Shown: positions 17,933-26,615 of the stretch, in pieces
Numbering within the stretch: the stretch's first letter is position 1
Layout: the number at the start of each line of letters is the position of its first letter
From: Cryptosporangium aurantiacum
GTDB lineage: Bacteria; Actinomycetota; Actinomycetes; Mycobacteriales; Cryptosporangiaceae
Direction: 5' to 3'
Assembly (NCBI RefSeq): GCF_900143005.1
Contig: NZ_FRCS01000025.1
Span: 24,534-88,533 of the forward strand
Length of the DNA stretch: 64,000 bases
Made by a program: the position numbers and the translations under genes
Notes under the pieces: generated by a model
Databases searched by the model: none
What the model was told of the DNA's origin: nothing
Seen by the model: only the letters and a program-made list of their open reading frames with translations

Positions 17933-18412
17933 GTGGGGTGGTGGCAGCACGTGCTCGACTTGGGCTTCTCGTTAGCGATCGCCGCGGTTGCGGTTGTCCT
18001 CACGGTTGCCCTGGTCAGCGCCCTCTTACCGGTCAGCGCCGGCCTCGGCGGCGTCGCCGTCACGTTCCTCGGGCTCTCCGGAGCACTGTCCGGGTACTCG
18101 GCCTGGCGCTGGGTTCGCTGGGTTCGGTCCCGAGTGGAGCGGATGCACTGGTCAGTGACGGCAGCGCTGGGCGCGGCCGCAACCGCATCCGAGCTGTACG
18201 CGATGACGAAGTTGGCGACCGACTCGCTTGTCCACATGCCACAGCAGCTCGCCGGGCTGGCCGGGTTCAGCCTGCTGGCGGCGATCACGGTGGCCATCAC
18301 CGGCGTCGTCAGCCTCGGCCAGTACCAGCGCGCGATGACCGACCAGATGCTCACCCGGTGGGCCGAGCGGCGTCTGAGCCGCCTCACCGCAGGCGCGCTC
18401 ACGCCCGCCTGA
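17933..18412 (+). CDS. Small polytopic membrane protein of unknown function
   Basis: A 159-residue hydrophobic protein with four predicted membrane helices (around residues 8-30, 35-55, 70-95 and 105-130 from the GTG at 17933). A charged segment WVRSRVERMHWS sits between helices 2 and 3, and the tail is basic. I do not recognise the family. The frame is open upstream to a TTG at 17858, but that extension is not hydrophobic and lies in a poorly conserved-looking leader, so GTG 17933 is preferred. It follows the LysR gene on the same strand. Confidence 0.6.
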   Translation: MGWWQHVLDLGFSLAIAAVAVVLTVALVSALLPVSAGLGGVAVTFLGLSGALSGYSAWRWVRWVRSRVERMHWSVTAALGAAATASELYAMTKLATDSLVHMPQQLAGLAGFSLLAAITVAITGVVSLGQYQRAMTDQMLTRWAERRLSRLTAGALTPA

Positions 18413-18539
18413 CGCGCTATTCACAACCAGAAGTTGATCCCGCTCCCGGCTGTGGACAGCGGTCGATCGGCACGTTCGGATTCCTAGGGTCGGAGCCGTT
18501 GATCAGACGCCCGTCCCAGGGATTGGAGCGCGTCGAACA

Positions 18540-19238
18540 ATGGCCAAGAAGCCGAGTCACCGCAAACGGCAGCAAGCTAAACGGCGAGCCAGGGCACACC
18601 GCGCTCGGCGACGTCAGCCGAGCCGTCCCGAGGTCACACCAGCGGCGGCAGCGAGCGACCGCACCGACGCCGCCAGGCGGGAACAAGCGCTCGCCGAACT
18701 CCAGGAAGCGCTCCTCACCGCTATTCGGAACGGCGAATTCGTCGTCGACGACGAAGACGAGGACGACGAATTCGACGACTGGGAATTCGAGGACGAGGAC
18801 GACCTGGGCCATCCGCCGATCGACTTCGAACCGGTAGCGCAGCAGATCCTCGTGGAAGCCGTCGCCGAGATTCTCTCCAACCGCACGGCGGCCCCCGCCA
18901 TCGAGATCGCGCAACGCCTGCGCGAACAAGAACGGTATGCCGAGTACGACCTCTGTCCCGGCGACAGCGTGATGGTCGGCGAAATGGTCGCGCTGGGCAT
19001 CCTGCTGGACGTCCGCTACGGGCCGGCCCGGCCCGACACCCGAGCCGCCGTGCGCTGGGTCGGCGACCACCTCGGGGCCGAGCACGCCCGCCGCGCCCTC
19101 GGTGTCGCGGATCTGCTCGGGCACCCGGACTCACCACCCTGGTCGACGGTCCGGCCCGGTCCGAGCGACGACGCGAACCTGCTGCCCGCGCTGGTTCTGC
19201 TCCTCGCCGGGGCAGCCGCCACGACTCCCGGCGCCTGA
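18540..19238 (+). CDS. Hypothetical protein with basic N-terminus and acidic central stretch
   Basis: A 232-residue soluble protein without a signal peptide. It begins with a very basic segment (KKPSHRKRQQAKRRARAHR, residues 3-21). A short helix follows, then a strongly acidic run of Asp/Glu at ~65-85 (VVDDEDEDDEFDDWEFEDEDD), then a mostly helical C-terminal domain (~90-225). The charge segregation suggests nucleic-acid or protein binding. No family is recognised. ATG 18540 is preceded by a weak GGAG. The 127 bases before it hold no gene. Confidence 0.6.
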   Translation: MAKKPSHRKRQQAKRRARAHRARRRQPSRPEVTPAAAASDRTDAARREQALAELQEALLTAIRNGEFVVDDEDEDDEFDDWEFEDEDDLGHPPIDFEPVAQQILVEAVAEILSNRTAAPAIEIAQRLREQERYAEYDLCPGDSVMVGEMVALGILLDVRYGPARPDTRAAVRWVGDHLGAEHARRALGVADLLGHPDSPPWSTVRPGPSDDANLLPALVLLLAGAAATTPGA

Positions 19239-19288
19239 GCCGCGCGGACGACACGCGCCGGAGTCGTCACCCAGCGCACACAGTCTCA

Positions 19289-19303
19289 TGATATTCATTT
19301 TCA
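19289..19303. promoter_or_regulatory. Zur-like 15-bp palindrome before the CooC-like ATPase gene
   Basis: TGATATTCATTTTCA matches 12 of 15 positions of the actinobacterial Zur box as I remember it (TGAAAATGATTTTCA). It sits in an AT-rich patch 37 bases before the GTG start of the ATPase gene, a position where a repressor would block the promoter. The symmetry extends to CATG on both sides (19287-19305). The motif is seen in the sequence; zinc control is inference. Confidence 0.5.
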
Positions 19304-19339
19304 TGTCCCGACCACGTTCGACCGATGAGGAGTCCAGCC

Positions 19340-20299
19340 GTGAAGATCGCGTTCGTCGGAAAGGGTGGTAGCGGCAAGACGACGCTCAGCGCGCTGTTCA
19401 TCCGTCATCTGGCAGCTGAAGGCCTGCCGGTTCTCGCCTTCGACGCCGACATCAACCAGCACCTCGGCGCGGCGCTGGGGTTGCCGGAGGAGATCAGCGC
19501 CTGCCTGGTCCCGCTCGGGCAGCACCTCGACGCGCTCAAGGACTACCTGCGCGGCGACAATCCGCGGATCACGTCCGCCGCGGAGATGATCAAGACCACG
19601 CCGCCCGGGCGTGGTTCGCGCTTGCTGCGGGTCGGCGACCACGAGCCGCTGTGGGAGCGGTACGGGTACCCGATCGGCGGCGCCCAGCTGCTCGTCACCG
19701 GCCCGTTCGCCGAGTCCGATCTCGGCGTGGCCTGCTACCACAGCAAGGTCGGCGCGGTGGAGTTGCTGCTCAACCACCTCGTCGACGGGCCGGACGAGTA
19801 CGTCGTCGTCGACATGACCGCGGGCGCCGACGCGTTCGCCTCCGGCCTGTTCACCCGGTTCGACCAGACGGTGCTGGTCGTGGAACCGACGAGGAAGAGC
19901 GTCGGGGTCTACCACCAGTACCGCGGATACGCCGCCGAGCACGACGTCGCGATCGCGGTCGTCGGCAACAAGGTGGTCGACGACAGCGATGTCGCGTTCC
20001 TGCGCGAGCAGGTCGGATCCGACCTGCTCGGGTACGTGGGGCTCTCGCCGGCGGTCCGGGCCGCCGAGCGCGGCGCGCCCCTGCATCTGGACGATCTGGC
20101 GCCGGGCGACCGGGCGACGCTGGCCGCCGTTCGATCCGCGCTCGACGCCACACCGCGCGACTGGCACCGCTACACCCGCCAGGCCGTCGACTTCCATCTC
20201 CGGAACGCCGCCGCGTGGGGCGACCAGCGCACCGGCGGCGCGCTGGCCGACCAGGTCGACCCGGACTTCGTCCTCGGCCCGCAGGCACTAACCCACTGA
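19340..20299 (+). CDS. CooC/ParA-like P-loop ATPase
   Basis: A 319-residue SIMIBI-class ATPase. It has the deviant Walker A GKGGSGKT at residues 7-14 (two lysines, as in CooC/MinD/NifH). FDADINQHLG at ~37-46 is the A' region, VVVDMTAGADAF (~155) the Walker B/switch region, and GNKVVDD the base-recognition stretch. CooC proteins insert nickel into CO dehydrogenase, but no CODH is in the window, so another metal or partner is likely. The start is the GTG at 19340 because GAGGAG (19327-19332) lies seven bases before it. A Zur-like box precedes it. It is followed after 25 bases by a small conserved gene, probably co-transcribed. Confidence 0.8.
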   Translation: MKIAFVGKGGSGKTTLSALFIRHLAAEGLPVLAFDADINQHLGAALGLPEEISACLVPLGQHLDALKDYLRGDNPRITSAAEMIKTTPPGRGSRLLRVGDHEPLWERYGYPIGGAQLLVTGPFAESDLGVACYHSKVGAVELLLNHLVDGPDEYVVVDMTAGADAFASGLFTRFDQTVLVVEPTRKSVGVYHQYRGYAAEHDVAIAVVGNKVVDDSDVAFLREQVGSDLLGYVGLSPAVRAAERGAPLHLDDLAPGDRATLAAVRSALDATPRDWHRYTRQAVDFHLRNAAAWGDQRTGGALADQVDPDFVLGPQALTH

Positions 20300-20324
20300 A
20301 GATTCGCTCACGAGGAGGCATCAC

Positions 20325-20717
20325 ATGTCCCTGAACGTCCCCACCGCGTTGCTCGAGCGTGCCGAGCAGGGCGAGGTCAGCGACGCCGAGTTCGTCGACT
20401 GCGTCCGAGAGTCGCTCCCCTATGCCTGGTCGACGATCACCCGCGTGATCGCGGATCTGGAGTCGGGCTCCGACGCGTTCGCCGACGACGCGACCCCGCC
20501 CCCCACCGAGGCCGAGCGCGGCCAGCTGCTGCGCGCGCTGGCGAGCGACGCGATCCGCGGCGGGTTGGAGCGGCACTTCGGTGTCGCGCTGGCGTTCCAG
20601 AACTGCCACCGGGTCGCGGCGTTCCGGCCGTCCGCGGTCGGTGGCCCGGAACACCGCGCGTTCACCTCGGTGCGCGGCCAGATCCTCAACCAGTCGCCGG
20701 AACTCCGCGACTGCTGA
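20325..20717 (+). CDS. Small conserved actinobacterial protein (SCO5389-like)
   Basis: A 130-residue soluble protein. From memory it matches a conserved actinobacterial family that NCBI names after S. coelicolor SCO5389: SLNVPTALLERAEQGEV near the start, SLPYAWSTI in the middle, and RHFGVALAFQNCHRVAAF and LNQSPELRDC at the end. The final cysteine and the C-H pair (NCH) are candidates for metal binding. No biochemical function is known to me. GAGGAGG lies about eight bases before the ATG. Pairing with a CooC-like ATPase and a Zur-like operator suggests a metal-related job, which is inference. Confidence 0.75.
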   Translation: MSLNVPTALLERAEQGEVSDAEFVDCVRESLPYAWSTITRVIADLESGSDAFADDATPPPTEAERGQLLRALASDAIRGGLERHFGVALAFQNCHRVAAFRPSAVGGPEHRAFTSVRGQILNQSPELRDC

Positions 20718-20733
20718 GCCCAGGGCGCCGGTG

Positions 20734-20759
20734 CCGACCGCTCCACTCGGAGCGGTCGG
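20734..20759. terminator. Bidirectional hairpin terminator between convergent genes
   Basis: CCGACCGCTCC-ACTC-GGAGCGGTCGG is a perfect 11-bp stem with a four-base loop. It lies between the SCO5389-like gene (ends 20717) and the convergent GT4 gene (ends 20782). There is no T-run, as is usual in high-GC actinobacteria. Confidence 0.75.
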
Positions 20760-20781
20760 CGCCGGACTGCGGCCGTCCGGC

Positions 20782-21963
20782 TCAGCTCACCGGGGCTTCC
20801 AGCAGCAGGTCGTCGGTGGGCGGCTGCACCGATCGGATCTGCTCGTACAGCGCCAGGTACGCGTCGGCGGCCTTGGCCGGCGTGAACCGGCGGGCGGCGG
20901 TCCAGGTGCACGCCCGCGGGTCGATCCGGCCCGCCAACTGCCACGCCTCGGCCAGCCCGTCCTCGTCGTCGGCGAGCAGACCCGTGACGCCCTGGTCGAC
21001 CAGTTCCGGCAGGCACCCGCGGCTCAGCCCGATCACCGGGGTTCCCAGCGCCAGCGATTCGACTACCGCGGTTCCGCCCGGCTCCTCCCACAGCAGCGGG
21101 AACAGCGTCGCCCGCGCGGTGGCCACCAGCCGATCGCGCTCCGCACCGGCAACGGTGCCGATCCACTGCACGCGGTCGCCGTCCACGTGCGGCGCCACCT
21201 CTTCCAGCCAGTACCGCACGTCCGGATAGGACAGCGCGACGCCGTCCGGCTCGTTCAACGCGGCATGCAGGTCCGCCGGGCGGTAGTACGGGCCGACCGG
21301 CCCGGCGAGCACCAGCCGCTCCCCCAGCACGTGGGCCATCCGCGCGGCGATGTGCTGACCCTTGGAATGGGTGATCCGGCCGAGGATGACGCCGTGGTCA
21401 CCCTTCGCAGGCAGCGGACGCTGGTCGGCGTCGGTCGCGAGTGGCGTGGGCAGGTAGACGTGGCCGACGCTGTGCGCACGCAGCGCGTCGGGCGCGCGGT
21501 TCATCTGCGACGCCGAGACCCCGTTGACGAACACCCGGCCACCGGCGTCGAAGCTCCCGTACAGCTCGGGGTGCTTCGCCAGGTCCCAGTGCAGGGTGTG
21601 GAGCACCGGCACCGGGGAGCCCGCAGCCAGCACGACCGGCCCCCAGGCTTCCACGTGGTCGTGCACCACGTCGATCTCCGGACGCCGTGCCAGCTCCTGC
21701 GCGACCTGGTGCATGTGCGCGGCGACGATCCCCGCGGCACGGTTGTAGGGCTGCTGCAGTTGGGCGAACTGCCCGTCGGCGAACGTCACCACCATGTCGT
21801 CGACCGGCAGCGTGCTGGTCCCCACGGTCGAGAGCACGATCCGTACCCCGCGCCGACGGAGTTCCGGAATCAGCGCGGCGATCACGTTCTCGATCCCGCC
21901 GTAACCATTGGGCGGTACGGGTAACCAGGGACCCGCATTCATCAGGACGGTAAGCGTCGGCAT
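20782..21963 (-). CDS. Glycosyltransferase family 4
   Basis: A 393-residue GT-B fold enzyme of the GT4 type. The N-terminal domain has the acceptor-side pattern PVPPNGYGGIENVIAALI, and DVVHDHVEAWG follows. The C-terminal domain carries GRITHSKGQH (donor phosphate binding) and the EX7E motif in EEPGGTAVVESLALGTPVIG. The product is probably a glycoside or glycolipid. ATG 21963 is chosen because GGGAGG lies five bases before it (21969-21974). It is divergent from the oxidoreductase pair at 22145 with 181 bases between them, which suggests joint control. Confidence 0.85.
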   Translation of the reverse strand: MPTLTVLMNAGPWLPVPPNGYGGIENVIAALIPELRRRGVRIVLSTVGTSTLPVDDMVVTFADGQFAQLQQPYNRAAGIVAAHMHQVAQELARRPEIDVVHDHVEAWGPVVLAAGSPVPVLHTLHWDLAKHPELYGSFDAGGRVFVNGVSASQMNRAPDALRAHSVGHVYLPTPLATDADQRPLPAKGDHGVILGRITHSKGQHIAARMAHVLGERLVLAGPVGPYYRPADLHAALNEPDGVALSYPDVRYWLEEVAPHVDGDRVQWIGTVAGAERDRLVATARATLFPLLWEEPGGTAVVESLALGTPVIGLSRGCLPELVDQGVTGLLADDEDGLAEAWQLAGRIDPRACTWTAARRFTPAKAADAYLALYEQIRSVQPPTDDLLLEAPVS

Positions 21964-22144
21964 CGGCACCTCCCAGGCCCAGCAGGCCATCACCCCGTTT
22001 TCACCTGATGAAACGTAGGTCGGCCGCCGTTTTTCGCGAGCAAGGGGGCGCCTAGGGCACGTTCCGCCCAGTAAAGGAACGAAACGGGCCACGTTTTGGT
22101 CGTCCGGCAGCGGGAACCGATCGCTCGAACAGGGGAGGCAATGG

Positions 22145-23125
22145 ATGCGCACATCCCGGTACCGCGTCGGCTTCGTCGGAGCCGGCGGGGTCGCGACCAG
22201 ACACGCCGCCGTACTGTCCGAGTTCCCGGACGTCTCGATCGTCGGCGTCGTCGATCCGAATCCGGACGCCGCCAGAACGCTCGCCGAACAGGCTGGCGCC
22301 ACCGTCGAGCAGTCCGTCGACGACCTCCTGGCCCGGGAGGTCGACGCGGTTTACGTCTGCGTGCCACCGTTCGCCCACGGCCCGGCGGAGGCCGCGGTCC
22401 TGGCGGCCGGGGTTCCGCTCTTCGTGGAGAAGCCGCTGGGCCTGGACGTGGAGTTACCGGCCGAGTTGGCCGCGCAGGTGGTCGCGGCCGACGTGGTCAC
22501 CGGCGTCGGATTCCACTGGCGGTACTCGGCCGCGCTGGAGCGCGCCAGGGAAGCGCTTGCCGGCCGGCCGGTCAGCCTGGTTGCCGGTACCTGGCTGGAC
22601 AAGGTGCCCCCGGTCGGCTGGTGGCCACGCCGGGACGGCTCGGGCGGACAGTTGATCGAACAGGCCGTGCACGTAGTCGACCTGGCCCGGGTGCTGGTCG
22701 GCGAAGTCGTGGAGGTCTACGCGGCCGCCGACGCCTCCCCGCCGAATGCCCCGGGCGCCGACGTCGACAGCTCCGCTGCGGCGACGCTGCGCTTCGCGTC
22801 GGGTGCGGTCGGGACGCTCTCGACCACCTGCCGGCTCGGGTGGAAGCACCGGGCCGCGCTCGAGCTGTACGCGGACGGCGTCGCGGTGGCGGTGTCGGAG
22901 GACGGCTGCGAGGTCCGGACCGCGGACGGTACCGAGTGGTTCCCGGTGGATCCGATGGACGCCAAGCGCGCGGTCGACCGTGCGTTCCTGGACGCGGTCG
23001 GCGGCGACCGGTCGGGCGTACTGGTCGACTACGTGGACGCGTTACGCAGCCACCAGCTCGCCTGTGCACTCGCCACGTCGGTGGCCGAACGGCGCCCGGT
23101 CGAGCTGGTGCATGCCGATGTCTGA
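22145..23125 (+). CDS. Gfo/Idh/MocA family oxidoreductase
   Basis: A 326-residue NAD(P)-dependent dehydrogenase of the Gfo/Idh/MocA family. The Rossmann signature GFVGAGGVATRH is at residues ~9-20, and VEKPLGLD (~105) holds the family's catalytic EKP motif. HWRYSAALERAR follows, and a possible active-site H is in EQAVHVVDLARV (~185). Members oxidise or reduce sugars, inositols or sugar nucleotides. AGGGGAGG (22131-22138) is six bases before the ATG. The 3' end overlaps the next gene by eight bases, so the two are translated together. Confidence 0.85.
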   Translation: MRTSRYRVGFVGAGGVATRHAAVLSEFPDVSIVGVVDPNPDAARTLAEQAGATVEQSVDDLLAREVDAVYVCVPPFAHGPAEAAVLAAGVPLFVEKPLGLDVELPAELAAQVVAADVVTGVGFHWRYSAALERAREALAGRPVSLVAGTWLDKVPPVGWWPRRDGSGGQLIEQAVHVVDLARVLVGEVVEVYAAADASPPNAPGADVDSSAAATLRFASGAVGTLSTTCRLGWKHRAALELYADGVAVAVSEDGCEVRTADGTEWFPVDPMDAKRAVDRAFLDAVGGDRSGVLVDYVDALRSHQLACALATSVAERRPVELVHADV

Positions 23126-24203
23126 GCGCGTACTCGTCGTGGAGGAACCGGGTCGTCCGGTGATCCGGGAGGAGAAGCTCGGCGATCCGCTCCCCGAGGG
23201 CAGGATCGCGGTCGAGACGATCTACAGCGGGCTGTCCGCGGGCACCGAACTGGCCGCCGTGAAGGGCACCACGCCGTTCGCCACCTCGACCTGGGACGCC
23301 GAACTCGGGCTGTTCCGGCCCGGCGAATCCGCGGGGTACCCGATCGAACGGCTCGGTTACATGGAGGTCGGCCGGGTCGTCGAGAGCCGGTCCGCGGGGT
23401 TCGAGGTCGGGACGCCGGTCGCGATGGCGTACGGGCACCGCACCGGCTACCGGGCGGACCCGCTCGTCGACCGGATCGTCCCGCTGCCCGCCGACCTCGA
23501 CCCGATGCTCGGGGTGTACGTCGCACACGCCGGGCCGATCTGCGCGAACGGCCTGCTGCACGCGGCCGCCGACCTGTACGGCGAGGTGCGGTCCCTCGGG
23601 GACGGCGTCCGCGGTCGGCGAGTCGTCACCATCGGCGCCGGGATGGTCGGCCTGCTCACCTCGCTGTTCGCCCGGCATCACGGTGCCGCGTCGGTCGTCG
23701 TGGTGGACCCCACCCCGTCGCGCCGCCAGGTCGCCGAATCGCTCGGGTTGGAGACGCTCGACCCGGACGCCGAGGACGCCGCGCTCGTGCTGAAGACCCG
23801 CTGGCGGCACGCGGCCGCTGACCACGGAGCCGACGTGGTGTTCCAGTGCCGCGGACGGGCCGAGGCACTGGCGCTCGCGCTGCGGCTGCTGCGGCCCCAG
23901 GGCACGGTCATCGACCTGGCGTTCTACCAGGGCGGTGCGGACGTCGTGCGGCTCGGCGAGGAGTTCCACCACAACGGGCTGAGCGTGCGGTGCGCGCAGA
24001 TCGGCCGGGTGCCGCGGGGCGCCGCGCACGCGTGGGATCGGGATCGGCTGTCCGGGGAGACGATCGACCTTCTCCGGGCGGACGGTGGCGCGGTCCGGGA
24101 ACACTTGATCACCGACGTGGTGCCGTTCGACGAGGCGCCGGAGTACCTCTGCGAGCTGGCCGATCGCCGTCGCCAGAGCGTCCAGACCGTTTTTACGTTC
24201 TGA
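23118..24203 (+). CDS. Medium-chain (zinc-type) alcohol dehydrogenase-like oxidoreductase
   Basis: About 361 residues of the MDR superfamily: YSGLSAGTEL (catalytic-domain start), a Rossmann domain with VTIGAGMVGLLTSLFARHHGA, and DVVFQCRGRAEAL later on. A full set of zinc ligands is not obvious, so it may be a zinc-free member. It overlaps the Gfo/Idh gene by eight bases (an alternative ATG at 23112 would give 14). MDR plus Gfo/Idh pairs next to glycosyltransferases occur in sugar-modification clusters. The substrate is probably a sugar or polyol, which is inference from context. Confidence 0.8.
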   Translation: MSERVLVVEEPGRPVIREEKLGDPLPEGRIAVETIYSGLSAGTELAAVKGTTPFATSTWDAELGLFRPGESAGYPIERLGYMEVGRVVESRSAGFEVGTPVAMAYGHRTGYRADPLVDRIVPLPADLDPMLGVYVAHAGPICANGLLHAAADLYGEVRSLGDGVRGRRVVTIGAGMVGLLTSLFARHHGAASVVVVDPTPSRRQVAESLGLETLDPDAEDAALVLKTRWRHAAADHGADVVFQCRGRAEALALALRLLRPQGTVIDLAFYQGGADVVRLGEEFHHNGLSVRCAQIGRVPRGAAHAWDRDRLSGETIDLLRADGGAVREHLITDVVPFDEAPEYLCELADRRRQSVQTVFTF

Positions 24204-24216
24204 CGCGAGGGCTGGC

Positions 24217-25224
24217 TCAGGCGGGCGTCAGCTCACGGGCGCGGGAGCGAACCGCCGCCCGGCCGCGGGCCGGGTGGCGGTGCGCCATCGCCCGGCGCGG
24301 GTGCGTCGAACCCGGGGTGCGCAGCAGGCGCGCGCCGGTGACGCACAGCGGCCGCGGACTCCCCGCCGCGAGAGCGGCGTGGGCGGCCGGCACGGCGGGC
24401 ACAGCCAGCACAGCGGGCACAGCCAGCACAGCCAGCACAGGGGGCGCGGCCGGCACGGCGGGCGCGGCCGGCACGGCGGGCGCGGCGGCGAGGTCCGCGA
24501 GCACGGGCAGCACCACGGTCGCGTCCACGGCGACCGGCGCCGCGGCCGGAGCCGCGACCGGCACGGCGCCCGACGCGGCGGCCGGAGCCGGGGCGGCGGC
24601 CGGAGCCGGGGCGGCGGCCTTGGCGCGGGTGCGGCGGTAGGCGCGAGCCAGCAGCACGAGCACCAGCGTCCCCATGAACAGCTGCCATACGTTCGGCGCC
24701 CAGATCGCGGCGTCCGCCAGCAGGATGCCGTGGCCCAGCCACGCGATCGTGCAGGCCAGCCCCAGTACACAGGACACCGGCGAGATCCCGGAGACGTCCG
24801 GGTTACGGATCAGCGAAACCAGCTGCGGAATGCCCGGCAGCACGGTCGCGAGCGCCGCCACGGTCCCGACCGCAGCCGGACCGCCGACCATGTTCAGCGC
24901 CACCGCGACGAGCAGTACGGCGACCAAGCCGAGCGCCCAGCGCGGCGCGGTCCGGCGGGCCTGCGGCATCATCCGGTAGACCATCACCAGGATCGCGAGA
25001 CCGATCGTGCTGTTCACCGCGTTGCAGACGATCTGCACGGCGCCGGCGCCGGACAGGCCGTAGAACAGCCAGAGCACTGAGTTCTGCAGGCTCAGCCAGA
25101 GACGCGCGGGCGGGATACCGGACACCATGCCCCGGACGCAGCTGCGGTGCGCCTGCGGAAGGTTGAAGCCGATCGCCAGGATCGTGGCAACCCAGCCCAG
25201 TACCCACGCTGCTTCCAACCGCAT
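24217..25224 (-). CDS. PQ-loop (SemiSWEET-like) membrane protein with Ala/Pro-rich tail
   Basis: A 335-residue protein. The first ~205 residues hold two three-helix PQ-loop repeats. Repeat 1 has GFNLPQAHRS (residues ~19-28), and repeat 2 has VLPGIPQLVSL (~128-138). Each is followed by SGISP/GIPPARL-type segments, as in SWEET and cystinosin-like sugar or amino-acid transporters. The last ~130 residues are low-complexity Ala-Pro-Val, with repeated APAVPAAPAVP and VLAVPAV units, ending in a basic tail. That tail is not part of the family and looks like a recent repeat expansion. Convergent with the dehydrogenase gene after 13 bases. Confidence 0.75.
   Translation of the reverse strand: MRLEAAWVLGWVATILAIGFNLPQAHRSCVRGMVSGIPPARLWLSLQNSVLWLFYGLSGAGAVQIVCNAVNSTIGLAILVMVYRMMPQARRTAPRWALGLVAVLLVAVALNMVGGPAAVGTVAALATVLPGIPQLVSLIRNPDVSGISPVSCVLGLACTIAWLGHGILLADAAIWAPNVWQLFMGTLVLVLLARAYRRTRAKAAAPAPAAAPAPAAASGAVPVAAPAAAPVAVDATVVLPVLADLAAAPAVPAAPAVPAAPPVLAVLAVPAVLAVPAVPAAHAALAAGSPRPLCVTGARLLRTPGSTHPRRAMAHRHPARGRAAVRSRARELTPA
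24360..24630. repeat. GC-rich low-complexity repeat inside the PQ-loop gene
   Basis: Short imperfect repeats (GGCACAGCCAGCACAGCG- and GGCGCGGCCGGCACGGCG-type, 18-bp periodicity in places) encode the Ala/Pro/Val tail of the PQ-loop protein. The unit length keeps the reading frame. Confidence 0.7.
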
Positions 25225-25313
25225 CCCCGGAACGCCCCCGCTTCGTTGAAACGCGGACCCCCCGGCCCGCTGACACGGGTCGATTCGGCGTGCGGTGGTG
25301 CGAGGTGAACGAA

Positions 25314-25345
25314 GACCGGCTCAGGCACCCGACGAGCACCCGGTC
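25314..25345 (-). terminator. Candidate hairpin terminator downstream of the chitinase gene
   Basis: On the minus strand GACCGG-gt-GCTC pairs with GAGC-CGGTC around an 11-base loop, about 20 bases after the chitinase stop. The stem is imperfect because of a two-base bulge. Confidence 0.45.
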
Positions 25346-25364
25346 CGCTCCGGCGGGGAAACTC

Positions 25365-26579
25365 TCAGGCCAGGAACGCCTTGGCGACCGCGTATTTGCT
25401 GTCGCTCGCTCCCGAGCAGGCGTCCGAGCTGGCGTTCGCCTCGGTGCCGTCGGTGCACGGCTGGTCGCGGGCGAGCTGCCACATCGACACCCAGGCTGCA
25501 CCCACCGAGCGCGCGAACGCGGTCAGCTGTTTGGCGTCCGTCGCGGTGAACACCTCGGTGGCCGGCTCGTTGACGCCGATCAGCGTCGTCACCGCGACCC
25601 GCGACCAGGCCGCCGAGTCCGACAGCCCGAACGCGCTCTTGACCTGCTTCTGCGTGGCCTTCATCGACTGGATCGCGTAGTAGCCCATCCGGCCGTCCGG
25701 GTCCGGTGCCGCGGAGTCGCCGAAGTCCATCGCCATCACGTTCACCGCGTGGATCGTCGCCCCGTTGCTCGCCGCGCTGTTGAGCAGGCTGACGCCGTCC
25801 GCGGTGAGACCGGTCGGGTTGACCGGTAGCGTCACCGATACGTCCAGCGACTTGCCCGCAGCCGCCGCGGTCCGCTGCAGGATCGTGATCGCCTGCGACC
25901 GCCGATCGTTGGCCGCGCTGTCGGTGAGCACACCGCCCTCGACGTCGAAGTCGACCCTCGTCGCCGAGTACGTGTCGATGACGCCCTGGTACGCAGCGGC
26001 CAGTTCCTCGGCCGACGAGCAGCTCGCCGCGAGCTCGGTGCCGGACTCACCGCCGAACGAGATCCGAACCTGTCCACCGGCGCCCCGGAACGCGGAGATC
26101 TTGCTCTTGACCGACGCGTCGCTGACCTCGGTCGCGCCGTCCCAGGTGGCCGAGCAACCGCTGCCCGAGATGATGAATGCGAGGTTGAGGTGCGTGATCC
26201 CGGCCTTCCGCACAGCCACCAGCTCCGCCGCCGAGTACTGCAGCACGTCGACGTAGGGCGCGAACTCGGTGCCGTCGGACCCCACGGGCTTCGGCGTCGG
26301 TGAGCTCTTGCCGACGCCCGGCGGTAAGTGCGACCGGCTCACCCGGGGACGAGAGTCCGCGGACGGGGCGGGATCGGTCGACGGGGTCTCCTCGTCGCAG
26401 ACCTCCGCGCTGCAGCCCTCGGCGAGCGGCGGAGCCTCGTCGCGAATCGTCGGGCCGACCGCGGCGTAGGCGCCGGTGGTCATGCCGAAGGCGACGACGA
26501 GACCGATCGAGACCAGAAGCCGTCGGGACGTCCGCCGCCGGTACGAACCCCGGCTCGGACGAGAAGCGGCGGATCGCAC
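25365..26579 (-). CDS. Exported GH18 chitinase-like protein
   Basis: A 404-residue secreted protein. It has a basic N-terminus and a hydrophobic signal segment (LLVSIGLVVAFGMTTGAYA, residues ~20-38). A Pro/Ser-rich linker (~60-105) and a GH18 barrel from FAPYVDVLQY follow. The active-site strand reads TRVDFDVEGG: the D-x-D-x-E core is intact, but the first Asp of DxxDxDxE is replaced by Thr, a known variation in chitinase-like GH18 proteins. FGGESGTELA and VMAMDFGD are further family strands. It probably degrades or binds chitin outside the cell. The GTG start at 26579 has CTGGAG nine bases before it. A 6-bp inverted repeat (26616-26632) lies in its promoter region. Confidence 0.82.
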   Translation of the reverse strand: MRSAASRPSRGSYRRRTSRRLLVSIGLVVAFGMTTGAYAAVGPTIRDEAPPLAEGCSAEVCDEETPSTDPAPSADSRPRVSRSHLPPGVGKSSPTPKPVGSDGTEFAPYVDVLQYSAAELVAVRKAGITHLNLAFIISGSGCSATWDGATEVSDASVKSKISAFRGAGGQVRISFGGESGTELAASCSSAEELAAAYQGVIDTYSATRVDFDVEGGVLTDSAANDRRSQAITILQRTAAAAGKSLDVSVTLPVNPTGLTADGVSLLNSAASNGATIHAVNVMAMDFGDSAAPDPDGRMGYYAIQSMKATQKQVKSAFGLSDSAAWSRVAVTTLIGVNEPATEVFTATDAKQLTAFARSVGAAWVSMWQLARDQPCTDGTEANASSDACSGASDSKYAVAKAFLA

Positions 26580-26615
26580 GGGGTTGAACTCCAGGGTTTT
26601 GCGGTTGCTCAGTCA

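Noticed and set aside
25330..25372. Possible glycine or TPP riboswitch (CTCTCAGG / CTGAGAG similarity)
   Set aside because: The CTCTCAGG is part of the chitinase 3' coding end, no second aptamer or conserved core is found, and no suitable gene lies downstream on the plus strand.
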